64,000 bases of DNA from Saccharothrix deserti (GTDB taxonomy: Bacteria > Actinomycetota > Actinomycetes > Mycobacteriales > Pseudonocardiaceae): positions 34,873 through 98,872 of the forward strand of contig NZ_VKAB01000035.1 of assembly GCF_009769385.1 (NCBI RefSeq), written 5' to 3'. Numbering within the stretch: the stretch's first letter is position 1; each line of letters begins with the position of its first letter. The position numbers and the translations under genes were made by a program. The notes under the pieces were generated by a model. That model was given only the letters and a program-made list of their open reading frames with translations, was not told the DNA's origin and searched no databases. Of the stretch, positions 41,176-50,107 are shown one piece after another.

Positions 41176-41182
41176 CGACACC

Positions 41183-42490
41183 TCACACGGCTCGGCCGGA
41201 GAAGGACACCGACGGCTTGCAGTTGCCCTTCTCGGTCGGGTTCTGGCAGCTCACCTGGACCACGACCTTCTCGCCCTTCTTGAACTGCAGCGGTTCCACG
41301 TAGTGCCGGTCCAGGTCGCGGAAGTTGGCCAGGCCCACTTCGAGCAGCACGCTGCGGGTGCCGTTGGCGTCGCGCAGGACCCGCACCGTCCCGGCGTCAC
41401 CGCGCGGGTTCTGGAGCACGATGTCGGTGATCAGCAGCGCCTTGTCGGCGGGCGGGGTGAAGGTGAAGTCGGTGAACACCTCCTGGTTCGTCACGATCGC
41501 CGCGTCGGCCGCCACCCGGAAGTCGGTGGGCTCGCCGGGCGCCTGGGCCGCCGGTTGGTTCGGCCTCGGGGTCTGCGGCGAGCCGGCCGGGGCGTTCGGG
41601 TCGAGGCCGGCCGCCTTCATGGCCTCCTCGGACTTGACCTCGGCCTCCTTCGCCTGCTGCTGCGCCTGCCCGGCGCCCGCCTGGGCCTGGTCGACGGCCG
41701 CCTTGACGTCGTCGACCTGCTGCGCGGCGGCTTCCCGTGCGGCGGACTTCACCGCCGGTTGCAGCACGGTGAACCACAGCGTGGCCAGCACCGCCGCCAG
41801 CGCCAGCAGCGTGATCAACGCGGGCAGCAGCCACTTGGGCAGCAGTTGCCGCTGCACGAGCGTGCCCGCCGCGGACAGCGGCGGACCTGAGCTCGGCACG
41901 ACCTCCACCCGGAACGGCCGGGGCTGCGACGGTCCGCGCAGGAACGTGTTGCGGGGCTTGGCGATCAGCTTCACGAACGCCGCCGTGCCCGGCGCGAGCA
42001 TCACGTCGGACCGGTCGAGCTTGAACTCCAGGTCGCCCTCCGGGTCGGCCGGGTGCAGCCGCACCGCGACCGGGTGGTTGCCGACGTTGTCGATGGCCAC
42101 CTCGAACTTGCCCTTCGAACCGGCCTCCACCTTGGTCGGCACGAGGTCCGCCGAGATGTCGGTGAACCCGCCGACCTCGACCACGCCCTCCTCGACCACC
42201 GACCCGTACGGGTCCTCGCGCGAGGTGACGCGGATGCCGAACGGCACCGAGCCCGCGGCCACCTCGGCGGCGCGCGGTGGCGCGAACCGGACGACCACCG
42301 AGGCGGACGCCTGCGGCACGAGGTTCACCGAGGCGGGTTCGGCGGTGGCCCAGCCGGCCGCGTCGCCGACCACGTCCACGGTGAACTCGTCGACCAGGTC
42401 TCCGGTGTTGCGCACGACGACCGTGCAGGTGACGTCTTCGCCGGGCGCCACGGCCAAGCCGGTGGCGGACAGCGTCGCGGTTGCGCCCAT
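41183..42490 (-). CDS. NEW3/CARDB-like membrane protein at the end of the CIS locus
   Basis: ATG 42490 starts MGATATLSATGLAVAPGEDV. The 435-aa protein has an N-terminal pair of immunoglobulin-like folds (CTVVVRNTGDLVDEFTVDVV and FEVAIDNVGNHPVAVRLH, about 20-190), a basic/proline stretch, one transmembrane helix (LLPALITLLALAAVLATLWF, about 220-240), a coiled coil (REAAAQQVDDVKAAVDQAQA, about 250-300), a Pro-rich linker and a C-terminal beta domain with Cys pair (VSCQNPTEKGNCKPSVSF). Related proteins at Streptomyces CIS loci are annotated 'hydrolytic protein', but no catalytic motif is visible. It is a candidate membrane anchor. A 100-bp gap upstream could hold its own promoter. Confidence 0.75.
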   Translation of the reverse strand: MGATATLSATGLAVAPGEDVTCTVVVRNTGDLVDEFTVDVVGDAAGWATAEPASVNLVPQASASVVVRFAPPRAAEVAAGSVPFGIRVTSREDPYGSVVEEGVVEVGGFTDISADLVPTKVEAGSKGKFEVAIDNVGNHPVAVRLHPADPEGDLEFKLDRSDVMLAPGTAAFVKLIAKPRNTFLRGPSQPRPFRVEVVPSSGPPLSAAGTLVQRQLLPKWLLPALITLLALAAVLATLWFTVLQPAVKSAAREAAAQQVDDVKAAVDQAQAGAGQAQQQAKEAEVKSEEAMKAAGLDPNAPAGSPQTPRPNQPAAQAPGEPTDFRVAADAAIVTNQEVFTDFTFTPPADKALLITDIVLQNPRGDAGTVRVLRDANGTRSVLLEVGLANFRDLDRHYVEPLQFKKGEKVVVQVSCQNPTEKGNCKPSVSFSGRAV

Positions 42491-42590
42491 GGCGTGAATC
42501 CTCCGGTGGTCGGAGCGGTCTCGGGACTGGCGGAAGGGTGGGACGTGGTGCGACCGGCGCTGCCCCAACGGGCAGCCGGCCGTGTCGGCG

Positions 42591-45500
42591 TCATCCCCGG
42601 GTGGCGAAATCGGGTGGTTGCAGGGTTCTGGGCACGACCAGGAAGTCCTTGGACCGCACCGCGCCGAACGGCGGGCCGAGGAGCGCTGTGCCTTCGAGCT
42701 GCCGGGGTCCGATGCGGTCGTTGTGGAACACCAGGACCTGCGTGTCGAACGTGCCGTCGGCGCGCACGACGACCTCACCCGGTGTCGGGGAGATGCCGAG
42801 CGTCCAGGCCAGCTTGACCCTCGCGCCGGGCGGGAACGACTTGCCGGTGGCGCGCGGCACGAACCCGGTCGGCCCGATGCCGGGGTCGACGGTGATCTCG
42901 GGCTGCCGCACCAGGACGCGGGCCACGGCGGTGTTGTCGGCCGCGTTGTTGTCCGGTCCGGTGCCGAGCACCGAGCCGCCTGCCGTGCTCTCCACGGCGG
43001 CCTTGGCGGGCAGCGTGACCCGCACCTCGGCTTCCTGGCCGGGCGCGAGCGTGCCCAGGGCGCAGGTCGCGCCGTCGGCCGCGCAGCCCGCGACGGCCTT
43101 GACCGGGAGCAGTTGCGGCGGCAGGGAGGTGACCACGCGGACGTCGGTCATGGGCACGGGCGCGCCGTTGCGGGCCCGGAAGGACAGCACCAGGTCGTCA
43201 CCGCCGACGTAGCTCTCCTGCGGCACCACGGCCACGGCCAGCGACAGCGAGCCGGGGTTGTCCGGCGGCTTGATCTCCTCGGCGACGGTGATCGGCACGT
43301 CGACCCGGTTGTCGCCGGGGTTGACGTCGTCGGCCAGCGACGCGCGGAAGACCTGCTGTCCGGCCGCCGTGCCGGTGACGGTGACCTGGACGTCGGCGAG
43401 ATCGCCGGGGGCGAGGCGGCCCAACGAGCAGGTCGTCGCCGCGCACGTGCCGACGGTGGTGGTGATCGCGTCCACGCGCAGCCCGGCGGGCACGGTGAGC
43501 GCCAGGTCGGCGGCGCTCGGCGCAGTCAGGCCGACGTTGGTGACGCGCAGGCTGATGGTCGTGGTGCCGCCGAAGGGAACCGCGGCGGGCGAGGCGGAAC
43601 CGGTCAGCACGAGGTCGGGCAGGCGCTGGAACGCGGGCCGGTTGACGTCCTCCTCCGTGAAGGAGATCAGCCTGGCGGGCGTGCCGCCTCCGGGTGCGAC
43701 CGTCCACACGCGGCGGAACTCGTCGGGATCGCTCATGGAGAACGCGATCAGCGCCCCGTCCGGGGACCACGCGGGTTCGTCCGGCGGCTCGCCGCCCGAG
43801 GTGATCGGGGTGGCGTTCGCGCCCGTGGCGTCGGCCACGCACAGGACGTCGCCGTGCCGGTGCACGAGCCGGTTGCCGTCCGGCGACCACGCGGGCGAGG
43901 TGTCCTGGTGGGCGCACGGCGTCGCGAACGAGTACGACAGGTTGACCTGCTGCGCGAGGTCGGCGCCGTCGAGCCGGGCGAGCCAGATGTCGTCGGTCTC
44001 CCCTCCCGCCGGCACGTAGACCGTGATCACGCTGCTCGCCCGGCCGGTTCGGCCGCCGCTGTCGGTGGCGGTGCACGTGACGGTGGTCAGGCCGACCGGG
44101 AACAGCGAGCCGGACGTGGCGTCGCAGGTCGGGGTGAGCGGGGCCCCGGCGGCGTCGGTGGCGGTGGCCGTGAAGGCGACCGGCACGGGCGTGCGGTTGG
44201 GGCTCGGCGCGGCGTTCGCGTTCACCACCACGGTCGGCAGGGCGGGGCCGGCCAGGCTGATGTCGATGAACTGCTCGTACGGCTCGGCGGGCTCCTTGCC
44301 GTCGAACCTGAACCGAACCTGGCACTCCAGGTCCACCGCCGCCCGTGACGTGGGCGCTTCGCCCAGCGTCACGGTCTCGGTGAAGGTGACGTCCGTGTCG
44401 CCCGCGGCGCGGGCCGTGGGCGGGGTGAACCGGACGGAGACCCCTGGCGGGCAAGTGGCCTCCGGCGTCACGGTCACCGGCAGCCTGGTGATGCCGTGCT
44501 CGATGCCCGCGACGATCTGGTCGGGCTCGTAACCGTCGACCAGCACCCCGTCGGTGGCGGCGGCGAGGCGGGTGGCCTGGAGCCGGTTGTCCAGCTTCTC
44601 CGGGTACGGCGGGTCCTGCACGATCAGCACGGGCACGCCGACGAGGTGGATGCCGCGGTCGGTCAGGTCCGAGGTGATCTCCTCCTCGGTCCAGTAGGGC
44701 GTGGCGCTAGGACAGTCCGGGTACGTCACGACATCGCAGGTGTCCGGGCTGTTGTGGCTGGCCGCGTCGCCGGCGAGCACGATGATCCGGGTGACGCCCT
44801 CGTCCTCGCTGAACGTGACGTAGCCGCCGCCGTCCGGGTCGCGGTCGCGGGCGAGGCGGTGCAGCGCGTTGAACCAGTCCTCGGGCAGGTCGCCGCCGAA
44901 CCCGATCGGGAAGTTCCCGGGCACGTCGAGCACGGCCTGGAGCACGTCCCTGGTGGTCAGGTTCTGCACCAGCCGGTAGCGGCCCGCGCCGTCGGTGGCG
45001 TCCTGGTAGGTGGCGATGCCGAAGAGGGCCTGCGGCTCGGCGGTGGCGATCCGCTCCATCACCGTGCGGATGTTGGTCCGGACGTTGTCCACCGTGTCGG
45101 TCATGGACGACGTGGTGTCCAGCAGGAACATGATCTCCGGACGGGCGGGTACGAACGGGGTGCGGACGGTCGCGGTGGTGGTGAACGTGCCGGTGCCGGA
45201 GGTGGACGCGCCCACGACGTACGGCTGGACGTGGGGCGGGCTCACGATGTCCGTGCGGCGGCCGAACGCGATGACGTCGCCGGTCGGTGACCAGGCGGGC
45301 TTCTCGTCGTGGCCGATGAGGTGCCGGGGCCTGGGGATGGTGGTCACCTCGACGCCGTCGGAGACCCGGATCACGCGGATCACGCCGCTGGCGACCAGCG
45401 CGATCATGGAGCCGTCCGGCGACCAGGACGGGTGCCTGCCGAAGCGGAGGAACCGCTCGTCGCTGCCGTCGGCGTCGGCCACGATCACGTCGGACCCGTC

Positions 45501-45767
45501 CCCGAAGAACCGGGTGAAGGCGATCCGCGTGCCGTCCGGCGAGTAGGCGGGGTCGGTTTCGGACTCGTCCGGGGTGTCGGTGATCTGCCGCGGATCGCCG
45601 CCTCTGGCGTCCGTGCTCCAGATGTCCCCGGGATCGCCCCTGCTGACCGCGATCCGGTAGGGCGCCAGGACTCCCGGCTGGGCGGTGGCGGTGGCCGTGG
45701 CCGTGGTCGGCCGGTCGGCGAGCAGCAGGCCGGCCAGCAGGACCGCCACGAGCGCCAGGTGTCTCAC
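42591..45767 (-). CDS. Exported mosaic protein: TolB/PD40 propeller, vWA, HYR and CARDB-like domains (CIS locus)
   Basis: GTG 45767 lies 7 bp after the zinc-ribbon gene's stop with GAGGTGAACGAACG as ribosome-binding site. The 1058-aa protein has a signal peptide (RHLALVAVLLAGLLLADRPT), PD40/TolB-like repeats (PAYSPDGTRIAFTRF; PSWSPDGSMIALVA; PAWSPTGDVIAFGRR), a vWA domain from about 195 (IMFLLDTTSSMTDTVDNVRT, MIDAS as DTTSS), a HYR-like domain (VTCTATDSGGRTGRASSVIT), more PD40 repeats, then two or three CARDB-like folds (TISLRVTNVGLTAPSAADLA). It is secreted or surface-bound. Its place in the CIS operon suggests a role at the envelope, perhaps as a target or docking component; this is inference. 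Confidence 0.8.
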   Translation of the reverse strand: MRHLALVAVLLAGLLLADRPTTATATATAQPGVLAPYRIAVSRGDPGDIWSTDARGGDPRQITDTPDESETDPAYSPDGTRIAFTRFFGDGSDVIVADADGSDERFLRFGRHPSWSPDGSMIALVASGVIRVIRVSDGVEVTTIPRPRHLIGHDEKPAWSPTGDVIAFGRRTDIVSPPHVQPYVVGASTSGTGTFTTTATVRTPFVPARPEIMFLLDTTSSMTDTVDNVRTNIRTVMERIATAEPQALFGIATYQDATDGAGRYRLVQNLTTRDVLQAVLDVPGNFPIGFGGDLPEDWFNALHRLARDRDPDGGGYVTFSEDEGVTRIIVLAGDAASHNSPDTCDVVTYPDCPSATPYWTEEEITSDLTDRGIHLVGVPVLIVQDPPYPEKLDNRLQATRLAAATDGVLVDGYEPDQIVAGIEHGITRLPVTVTPEATCPPGVSVRFTPPTARAAGDTDVTFTETVTLGEAPTSRAAVDLECQVRFRFDGKEPAEPYEQFIDISLAGPALPTVVVNANAAPSPNRTPVPVAFTATATDAAGAPLTPTCDATSGSLFPVGLTTVTCTATDSGGRTGRASSVITVYVPAGGETDDIWLARLDGADLAQQVNLSYSFATPCAHQDTSPAWSPDGNRLVHRHGDVLCVADATGANATPITSGGEPPDEPAWSPDGALIAFSMSDPDEFRRVWTVAPGGGTPARLISFTEEDVNRPAFQRLPDLVLTGSASPAAVPFGGTTTISLRVTNVGLTAPSAADLALTVPAGLRVDAITTTVGTCAATTCSLGRLAPGDLADVQVTVTGTAAGQQVFRASLADDVNPGDNRVDVPITVAEEIKPPDNPGSLSLAVAVVPQESYVGGDDLVLSFRARNGAPVPMTDVRVVTSLPPQLLPVKAVAGCAADGATCALGTLAPGQEAEVRVTLPAKAAVESTAGGSVLGTGPDNNAADNTAVARVLVRQPEITVDPGIGPTGFVPRATGKSFPPGARVKLAWTLGISPTPGEVVVRADGTFDTQVLVFHNDRIGPRQLEGTALLGPPFGAVRSKDFLVVPRTLQPPDFATRG

Positions 45768-45774
45768 CGTTCGT

Positions 45775-46950
45775 TCACCTCACCGCGAAGAATTCGATCT
45801 CGGCGAGCGCGACCTCGTTGCCCCGCAACGATCTGTGCAGCTCGACCACGTGCACCTCGACGTTCGTCGCGCCCGCGCTGTTCTCGATCCCGACCTTCTG
45901 CTCGTCGGGTGTGTCGGCGATGTCCACGTCGAACGTCTTGCCGGTCGAGTAGACGAGGTGGAGCTTCTTGGGCCGGTGCGCGGCCTGGAGGTCGTCCGGG
46001 TTGCCGACCCGGACGATGGCCTCGCGCAGGTCGACCTCGCGGCCGAAGTCGAGCAGGAGCGCCGGCTGCTGTGGTTCGACCGGGGCGAGCCAGAAGGTGT
46101 TCTTCGCGTTGTCGGCGGCCATCAGCGGCGGGTGGTCGGGCGACTCGGCGTTGGCGGAGACGCCGGTGGGGCGCACCGGGGTCAGCTCGGTGACGAAGAC
46201 GCCCTTCACGTCTTCGGCGACGGAGACGGCCTGGGTGTTGACGAGGCTGCGGAAGGACGGGACGAGCCCGTACACGCCGATCGCGGCGAGCAGGGCGATC
46301 AGGAAGGACCAGCGGAGCGCCTTGCCGATGCCGCGACGGGCGGCGCCGGTGCGGCGGTGGCGACGCGTGCCCGCCTCCGGTGGCTTGCGCTTGGGCAGCA
46401 GGCGTCGCCACCACTTCTCGGCGACCACCTCGGGCTCGACCAGGGCCGAGCCGCAGCGGGCGCAGAACTTGCGGGTGGGCGGGTTCGCCTCGCCGCACTG
46501 GCCGCAGATCAGGTCGCCGGGTTGGGGTGCGCGGCGTTCGGTGAGGCGGGGGCGGTGCGCGCCGGCGGCGGGTTGTTGGTCGGTCGGCCGCATCGCGCCC
46601 GGCTGTAGCGGGCCGGGCTGCCCGACCGGTGGATGACCGGCCCCACCTTGTCCGGGTGGTCCGGCTTGGTGCGGCCGAGAACCGACGTTCGGTGGCGGGC
46701 CGGGCTGGTACGGCGGACCCGGCTGCGATCCACCCCGGGTCGGCAGAGGCCAGGACACCGGCTGGTTGTCCGGTGGCGCTTGACCGGCCTGGCCGTGTCC
46801 GGTCTGACCGGGGCCGGCTTGGCTTCGTCCCCCCGGACCGGGCAGGGGTTGGCGCGCCTGCGCGCGTTCCCACTCCAGGTACGTCCCGCAGGCGCCGCAG
46901 AACTCCGAGCCGGGCGCGTTGCTCTCACCGCACTGCGCGCACACGATCAT
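45775..46950 (-). CDS. Double zinc-ribbon, single-pass membrane protein with C-terminal discoidin-like domain (CIS locus)
   Basis: ATG 46950 overlaps the stop of the baseplate gene (ATGA). The 391-aa protein has two zinc ribbons (CAQCGESNAPGSEFCGACGT at residues 4-23 and ICGQCGEANPPTRKFCARCG at about 155), separated by about 130 residues of Pro/Gly/Gln-rich disorder, then a basic stretch, a transmembrane helix (SFLIALLAAIGVYGLVPSF) and an external domain (NTFWLAPVEPQQPALLLDFG ... LREAIVRVGNPDDL) like the NADase-type glycan-binding fold. Cytosolic ribbons plus external binding domain suit an inner-membrane anchor for the injection particle; compare the CisA membrane protein reported for Streptomyces CIS. 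That equivalence is inferred. Confidence 0.8.
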   Translation of the reverse strand: MIVCAQCGESNAPGSEFCGACGTYLEWERAQARQPLPGPGGRSQAGPGQTGHGQAGQAPPDNQPVSWPLPTRGGSQPGPPYQPGPPPNVGSRPHQAGPPGQGGAGHPPVGQPGPLQPGAMRPTDQQPAAGAHRPRLTERRAPQPGDLICGQCGEANPPTRKFCARCGSALVEPEVVAEKWWRRLLPKRKPPEAGTRRHRRTGAARRGIGKALRWSFLIALLAAIGVYGLVPSFRSLVNTQAVSVAEDVKGVFVTELTPVRPTGVSANAESPDHPPLMAADNAKNTFWLAPVEPQQPALLLDFGREVDLREAIVRVGNPDDLQAAHRPKKLHLVYSTGKTFDVDIADTPDEQKVGIENSAGATNVEVHVVELHRSLRGNEVALAEIEFFAVR

Positions 46951-47462
46951 GCCCCCACCACCTCCAGCTCCACCGCGACGTGCGCGGGCACCGCATCGGC
47001 GATCGCCGCGACCAGCCGGGTCCGGTCCACTTCACCCGGCCGCGCCACGCGCACCCGGACGTGCACGCTCGGCGGGTTCTCGGCCACCGCCAGGCCCGGA
47101 CGGTCGGTCGACGTGCAGCCGCCGCTGTCCCGCACCTCAACCTGCCCGCCGGTCAGCAGCGCGACGTGTTCCGCCAACCCGCGCCGCGTCCCACGCCACC
47201 GGTGCAGTTCGACCGCCCGCGCCACCAGCGCCCGCCGTTGCGGCACGGACCAGCCCTCGCCGACGTCGAGCGCCACCCAGTGCGCCAGCCACTCCAGGAA
47301 GTCCTCCGGCGCGATCCGCGGGTCGAGGTAGCCCGCGAACCCGTCCAGCGTGGTGAACACCGGCGCCAGCACCTCGTCCAGCGCGGTCAGGAACCGCTGG
47401 GTGAAGAGGTCCTCCAGGTACACGGCCGGCAGCCGGTCGGCCAGCGGGTGCGGGGTCGTCAT
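46947..47462 (-). CDS. Phage tail protein I-like baseplate protein (Afp12-type)
   Basis: ATG 47462 overlaps the upstream baseplate gene's stop. The 171-aa product shows the gpI/TIGR02242 pattern: LADRLPAVYLEDLFTQRFLT, LDGFAGYLDPRIAPEDFLEW and WRGTRRGLAEHVALLTG. In contractile systems it links the wedge protein to the periphery of the baseplate, where tail fibres attach. No fibre gene follows; instead three envelope-type genes do. Confidence 0.85.
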   Translation of the reverse strand: MTTPHPLADRLPAVYLEDLFTQRFLTALDEVLAPVFTTLDGFAGYLDPRIAPEDFLEWLAHWVALDVGEGWSVPQRRALVARAVELHRWRGTRRGLAEHVALLTGGQVEVRDSGGCTSTDRPGLAVAENPPSVHVRVRVARPGEVDRTRLVAAIADAVPAHVAVELEVVGA

Positions 47463-49402
47463 CGCGCCACCCGCACCTGGTGTCCGTAGGAGAACGCGAG
47501 CGCGTTGGGCGGCAGGTCCAGCCGTGCCACCGCGTTGCCGCGCTCGCCCGTCACCGGGTTCGCCCCGAACAGCTTGATCTCCTCGACCAGCTCGACCCCG
47601 GCGAGCCGTTGCAGCACGGCGAACACCTCACCGGACTGCACGGGCCGCCCGAACGGCCAGCCGTCGCCGTCCGGCCCGCCGCTGACCGGGTTGAAGTAGT
47701 CGTACAACGCCTGCACGGACCGCGTCCGCAACACGTCCTCGGGTGTGCCGGCCTTCGCCTTGAGCTGCGCCACCACCGTGACCCCCTGGTAGTAGGGCGG
47801 TTCCACGGACACCCGCGCGCCGACGCACCGGCGTTCCTCCAGGAACCGCTCGATCCGCCCGCGCACGTCCGCGCCGGGCTGCAACGCGGCGAAGTCCGAC
47901 TCCTCGTGCGCGCCCACGGACGGCACGACCAGCACCCGCACCGCCGCCGACCCCGGCCCGGCCGGCACGCACCGCACCCTGGCGATCTCCGGCGCGGCCT
48001 CCCGCGTCAGCACCTCGTAGTCCTCGGCCGTCACGGCACGGTCGCGCGTCCGCAGCAGCAACGGCCCGCGCAGCGCCGCGTCGCGCACCGACTCCCCCGC
48101 CACCCCGCCGGACGCGGGCTGCCGGTTGGTCACCGTGCTCACGAACGGCACCGGGTCGCGTTGCACCTGGAGCAGGCCGCGGGCGACGTTGCCGCGCAAC
48201 CCGCCGCCGGTCCGGTACTCGGGCACCCGGATCGCGGCGGACTTCGCCGGGATCGCCCCGTACAGGCGCACGCCGCCGCCGGGTTGCCGCACCGCCGGGC
48301 CGAAGATCACCTCGCCGCCGACCCGGTCCAGCACCACGTGCCGGTCGCCCGGCCCGGACTCGGCGAACGACCGCACCTCCTGCCACTGCTCCCAGCCGTC
48401 CGGGGTGGCGACTTCCACGACCAGCGCGCCGTCGTCCACCACGACCGGCGTGCGGGCGAGCGGGAACCGCTGTCCCGGCACGCCCTCGGACACGCCGATC
48501 GTCTCGCCGCGCACGACGTCCGCGTGGGTGGCGCTGGTCGTGCCGCCGATGGTGGCCGCGGTGACGGACACCAGCCGAGGCGGCTCCTGGTAGAACGGCC
48601 GGTCCGGCGCGGGCGCGACGGCGCGGCACCGCAGCCACCCGGCGCGCTGCCGGGCGATGACGGACACGGCGTGCGTGCGCGGGACGTGCAGCACGATGTC
48701 ACCGGGCTGGTTGAAGCCGCCGGTGGTGTCGCGGTCCACCTCGCACGGGCTCCAGCCGGTGCCGTTCCACGCGTCCCACGCCCACGGCGGGTCGCGCGGG
48801 TCGACGCCCCGGCCTTGCGCGTGCGCCTCGATCCGCAGCAGCACCGCGCAGCCGGGCACGGCGTCGGACAGTCCGAAGAGGACGGCGTCGCCGGGCGCGG
48901 GCGGTTCGGCGAAGACCTCCGGTTCCTTGCCGTCACGCAGTTCGTCGGTGCGGTCGGCGGGCGGGATGCCGACGTCCGCCACCGCCGTGACCAGGTGCGT
49001 CAACGAGCACGGCACGATGCTCAGCTCCCGGTCCACGGTGAACACCACCGGGTCCTCGACCTCGCTGCGCTCGGTGGCCACCTGCGCGCCCGACGGCACC
49101 ACCACCGGCACGTCGCGCGGCGCGGCCAGCCAGAACGTGACGTCGCCGCGCGCCGCCGTCGGCGGGAACAGCTTCACCCCGATCAGGTCGAGGAACCGCA
49201 GGTAGTGCAGGTCGGGCACCCGGTTCAGCCGGTACAGCAGCTCGTCGACCATGTGCGCGAACGCCTCGATCAGCGTCACGCCGGGGTCGGACACGTTGTG
49301 GTCCGTCCACTCCGGACAGTGCTGCTGCACGCGGCGCTTGGCCTCGTCCACGAGGTCCTGGAAGCGCCGGTCGTCCAGGTTGGGTGTGGGCAGGGACGTC
49401 AT
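47459..49402 (-). CDS. Baseplate wedge protein (gpJ/Afp11-like)
   Basis: ATG 49402 (MTSLPTPNLDDRRFQDLVDE) overlaps the gp25-like gene's stop. The 647-aa protein is of the 'putative baseplate assembly protein' family: N-terminal WTDHNVSDPGVTLIEAFAHM, central beta-rich insertions and the C-terminal J-like region (DRAVTAEDYEVLTREAAPEI ... VEPPYYQGVTVVAQLKAKAG ... PDGDGWPFGRPVQSGEVFAV). It forms the wedges that surround the spike and trigger sheath contraction. Confidence 0.9.
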   Translation of the reverse strand: MTSLPTPNLDDRRFQDLVDEAKRRVQQHCPEWTDHNVSDPGVTLIEAFAHMVDELLYRLNRVPDLHYLRFLDLIGVKLFPPTAARGDVTFWLAAPRDVPVVVPSGAQVATERSEVEDPVVFTVDRELSIVPCSLTHLVTAVADVGIPPADRTDELRDGKEPEVFAEPPAPGDAVLFGLSDAVPGCAVLLRIEAHAQGRGVDPRDPPWAWDAWNGTGWSPCEVDRDTTGGFNQPGDIVLHVPRTHAVSVIARQRAGWLRCRAVAPAPDRPFYQEPPRLVSVTAATIGGTTSATHADVVRGETIGVSEGVPGQRFPLARTPVVVDDGALVVEVATPDGWEQWQEVRSFAESGPGDRHVVLDRVGGEVIFGPAVRQPGGGVRLYGAIPAKSAAIRVPEYRTGGGLRGNVARGLLQVQRDPVPFVSTVTNRQPASGGVAGESVRDAALRGPLLLRTRDRAVTAEDYEVLTREAAPEIARVRCVPAGPGSAAVRVLVVPSVGAHEESDFAALQPGADVRGRIERFLEERRCVGARVSVEPPYYQGVTVVAQLKAKAGTPEDVLRTRSVQALYDYFNPVSGGPDGDGWPFGRPVQSGEVFAVLQRLAGVELVEEIKLFGANPVTGERGNAVARLDLPPNALAFSYGHQVRVAR

Positions 49403-49812
49403 CGGGCGCCCTCCTCGTCGGCCTCGTGCGGCGGGATGACGTAGAAGGGGAACACCAGGTTGCGCGGGTCGTTCGTGCCGCGCAGCGAGTACCGGATGTC
49501 GATGAGCAGGGTGCCGCGGTCGACCTCGTCGAAGCCGACGGACACGTCGTCGAGCGTGATGCGCGGTTCCCAGCGCTCCAGGGACAGCCGCACCTCGTAG
49601 GCGATGCGGCCGGCGGTGGCCGCGTCGGCGGGCGCGAACACCAGGTCGTGGATGGCGCACCCGAACTCTGGGCGCATCGGGCGTTCGCCGGGCGCGGTGG
49701 CCAGGATCAGCCTGATGCTCTCCACGATCTCGCGTTCGCCGCCGACGAGCGCGACGGAACCGGTGGCGTCGGTGTGCACTGGGAACGCCAGGCCGCGGCC
49801 GATGAAGTCCAC
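49399..49812 (-). CDS. GPW/gp25-family baseplate protein (Afp9-like)
   Basis: GTG 49812 has GGAGGGTGAC upstream. The 137-aa protein carries gp25 hallmarks: VESIRLILATAPGERPMRPE, FGCAIHDLVFAPADAATAGR and the C-terminal RYSLRGTNDPRNLVFPFYV with the NLV(F/Y)PFY signature. gp25 is the lysozyme-fold sheath initiator that connects baseplate and sheath. Overlaps the next gene by ATGA. Confidence 0.92.
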   Translation of the reverse strand: MDFIGRGLAFPVHTDATGSVALVGGEREIVESIRLILATAPGERPMRPEFGCAIHDLVFAPADAATAGRIAYEVRLSLERWEPRITLDDVSVGFDEVDRGTLLIDIRYSLRGTNDPRNLVFPFYVIPPHEADEEGAR

Positions 49813-49813
49813 G

Positions 49814-50095
49814 TCACCCTCCGATCAGAACGGTCGGGCAGCCGACGACGATCGGCGCGCCGCAGCCCGCCAGGTCGCCCATCCGGGCCGCCGGCCTACC
49901 GCCGATCAGCACGGTCGGGCAGCCGGGCGGCAGCACGGGTGTCGGCGGGTGCGGTGGCAGGCCTGGGAACGTGCACGTGTGCAGGTTGCCGACGGTGGCG
50001 GCGGGCATGCCGCCGATGAGCACGGTCGGCACGCCCGGCGGCGCCAGCACGCCGGGATGTCCGGTCGGGTCGCCGACCCTCGCCGCTGGTGGCAT
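49814..50095 (-). CDS. PAAR-domain spike tip protein (Afp10-like)
   Basis: The 93-aa protein MPPAARVGDPTGHPGVLAPP has the PAAR fold pattern: repeated GxPTVLIGG(M/R)PAA motifs and His/Cys residues (GDPTGHPG, HTCTFPG, GDLAGCGAP) able to bind the metal at the cone tip. It sharpens the VgrG-like spike encoded 12 bp upstream. No extension domain is fused, so it is not itself a toxin. Confidence 0.92.
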   Translation of the reverse strand: MPPAARVGDPTGHPGVLAPPGVPTVLIGGMPAATVGNLHTCTFPGLPPHPPTPVLPPGCPTVLIGGRPAARMGDLAGCGAPIVVGCPTVLIGG

Positions 50096-50107
50096 GTCCC
50101 CGTCCCC

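Noticed and set aside
42582..46608. Long plus-strand frames up to 588 codons
   Set aside because: They are antisense shadows of the exported vWA and zinc-ribbon genes, whose minus-strand products contain several recognisable domains.
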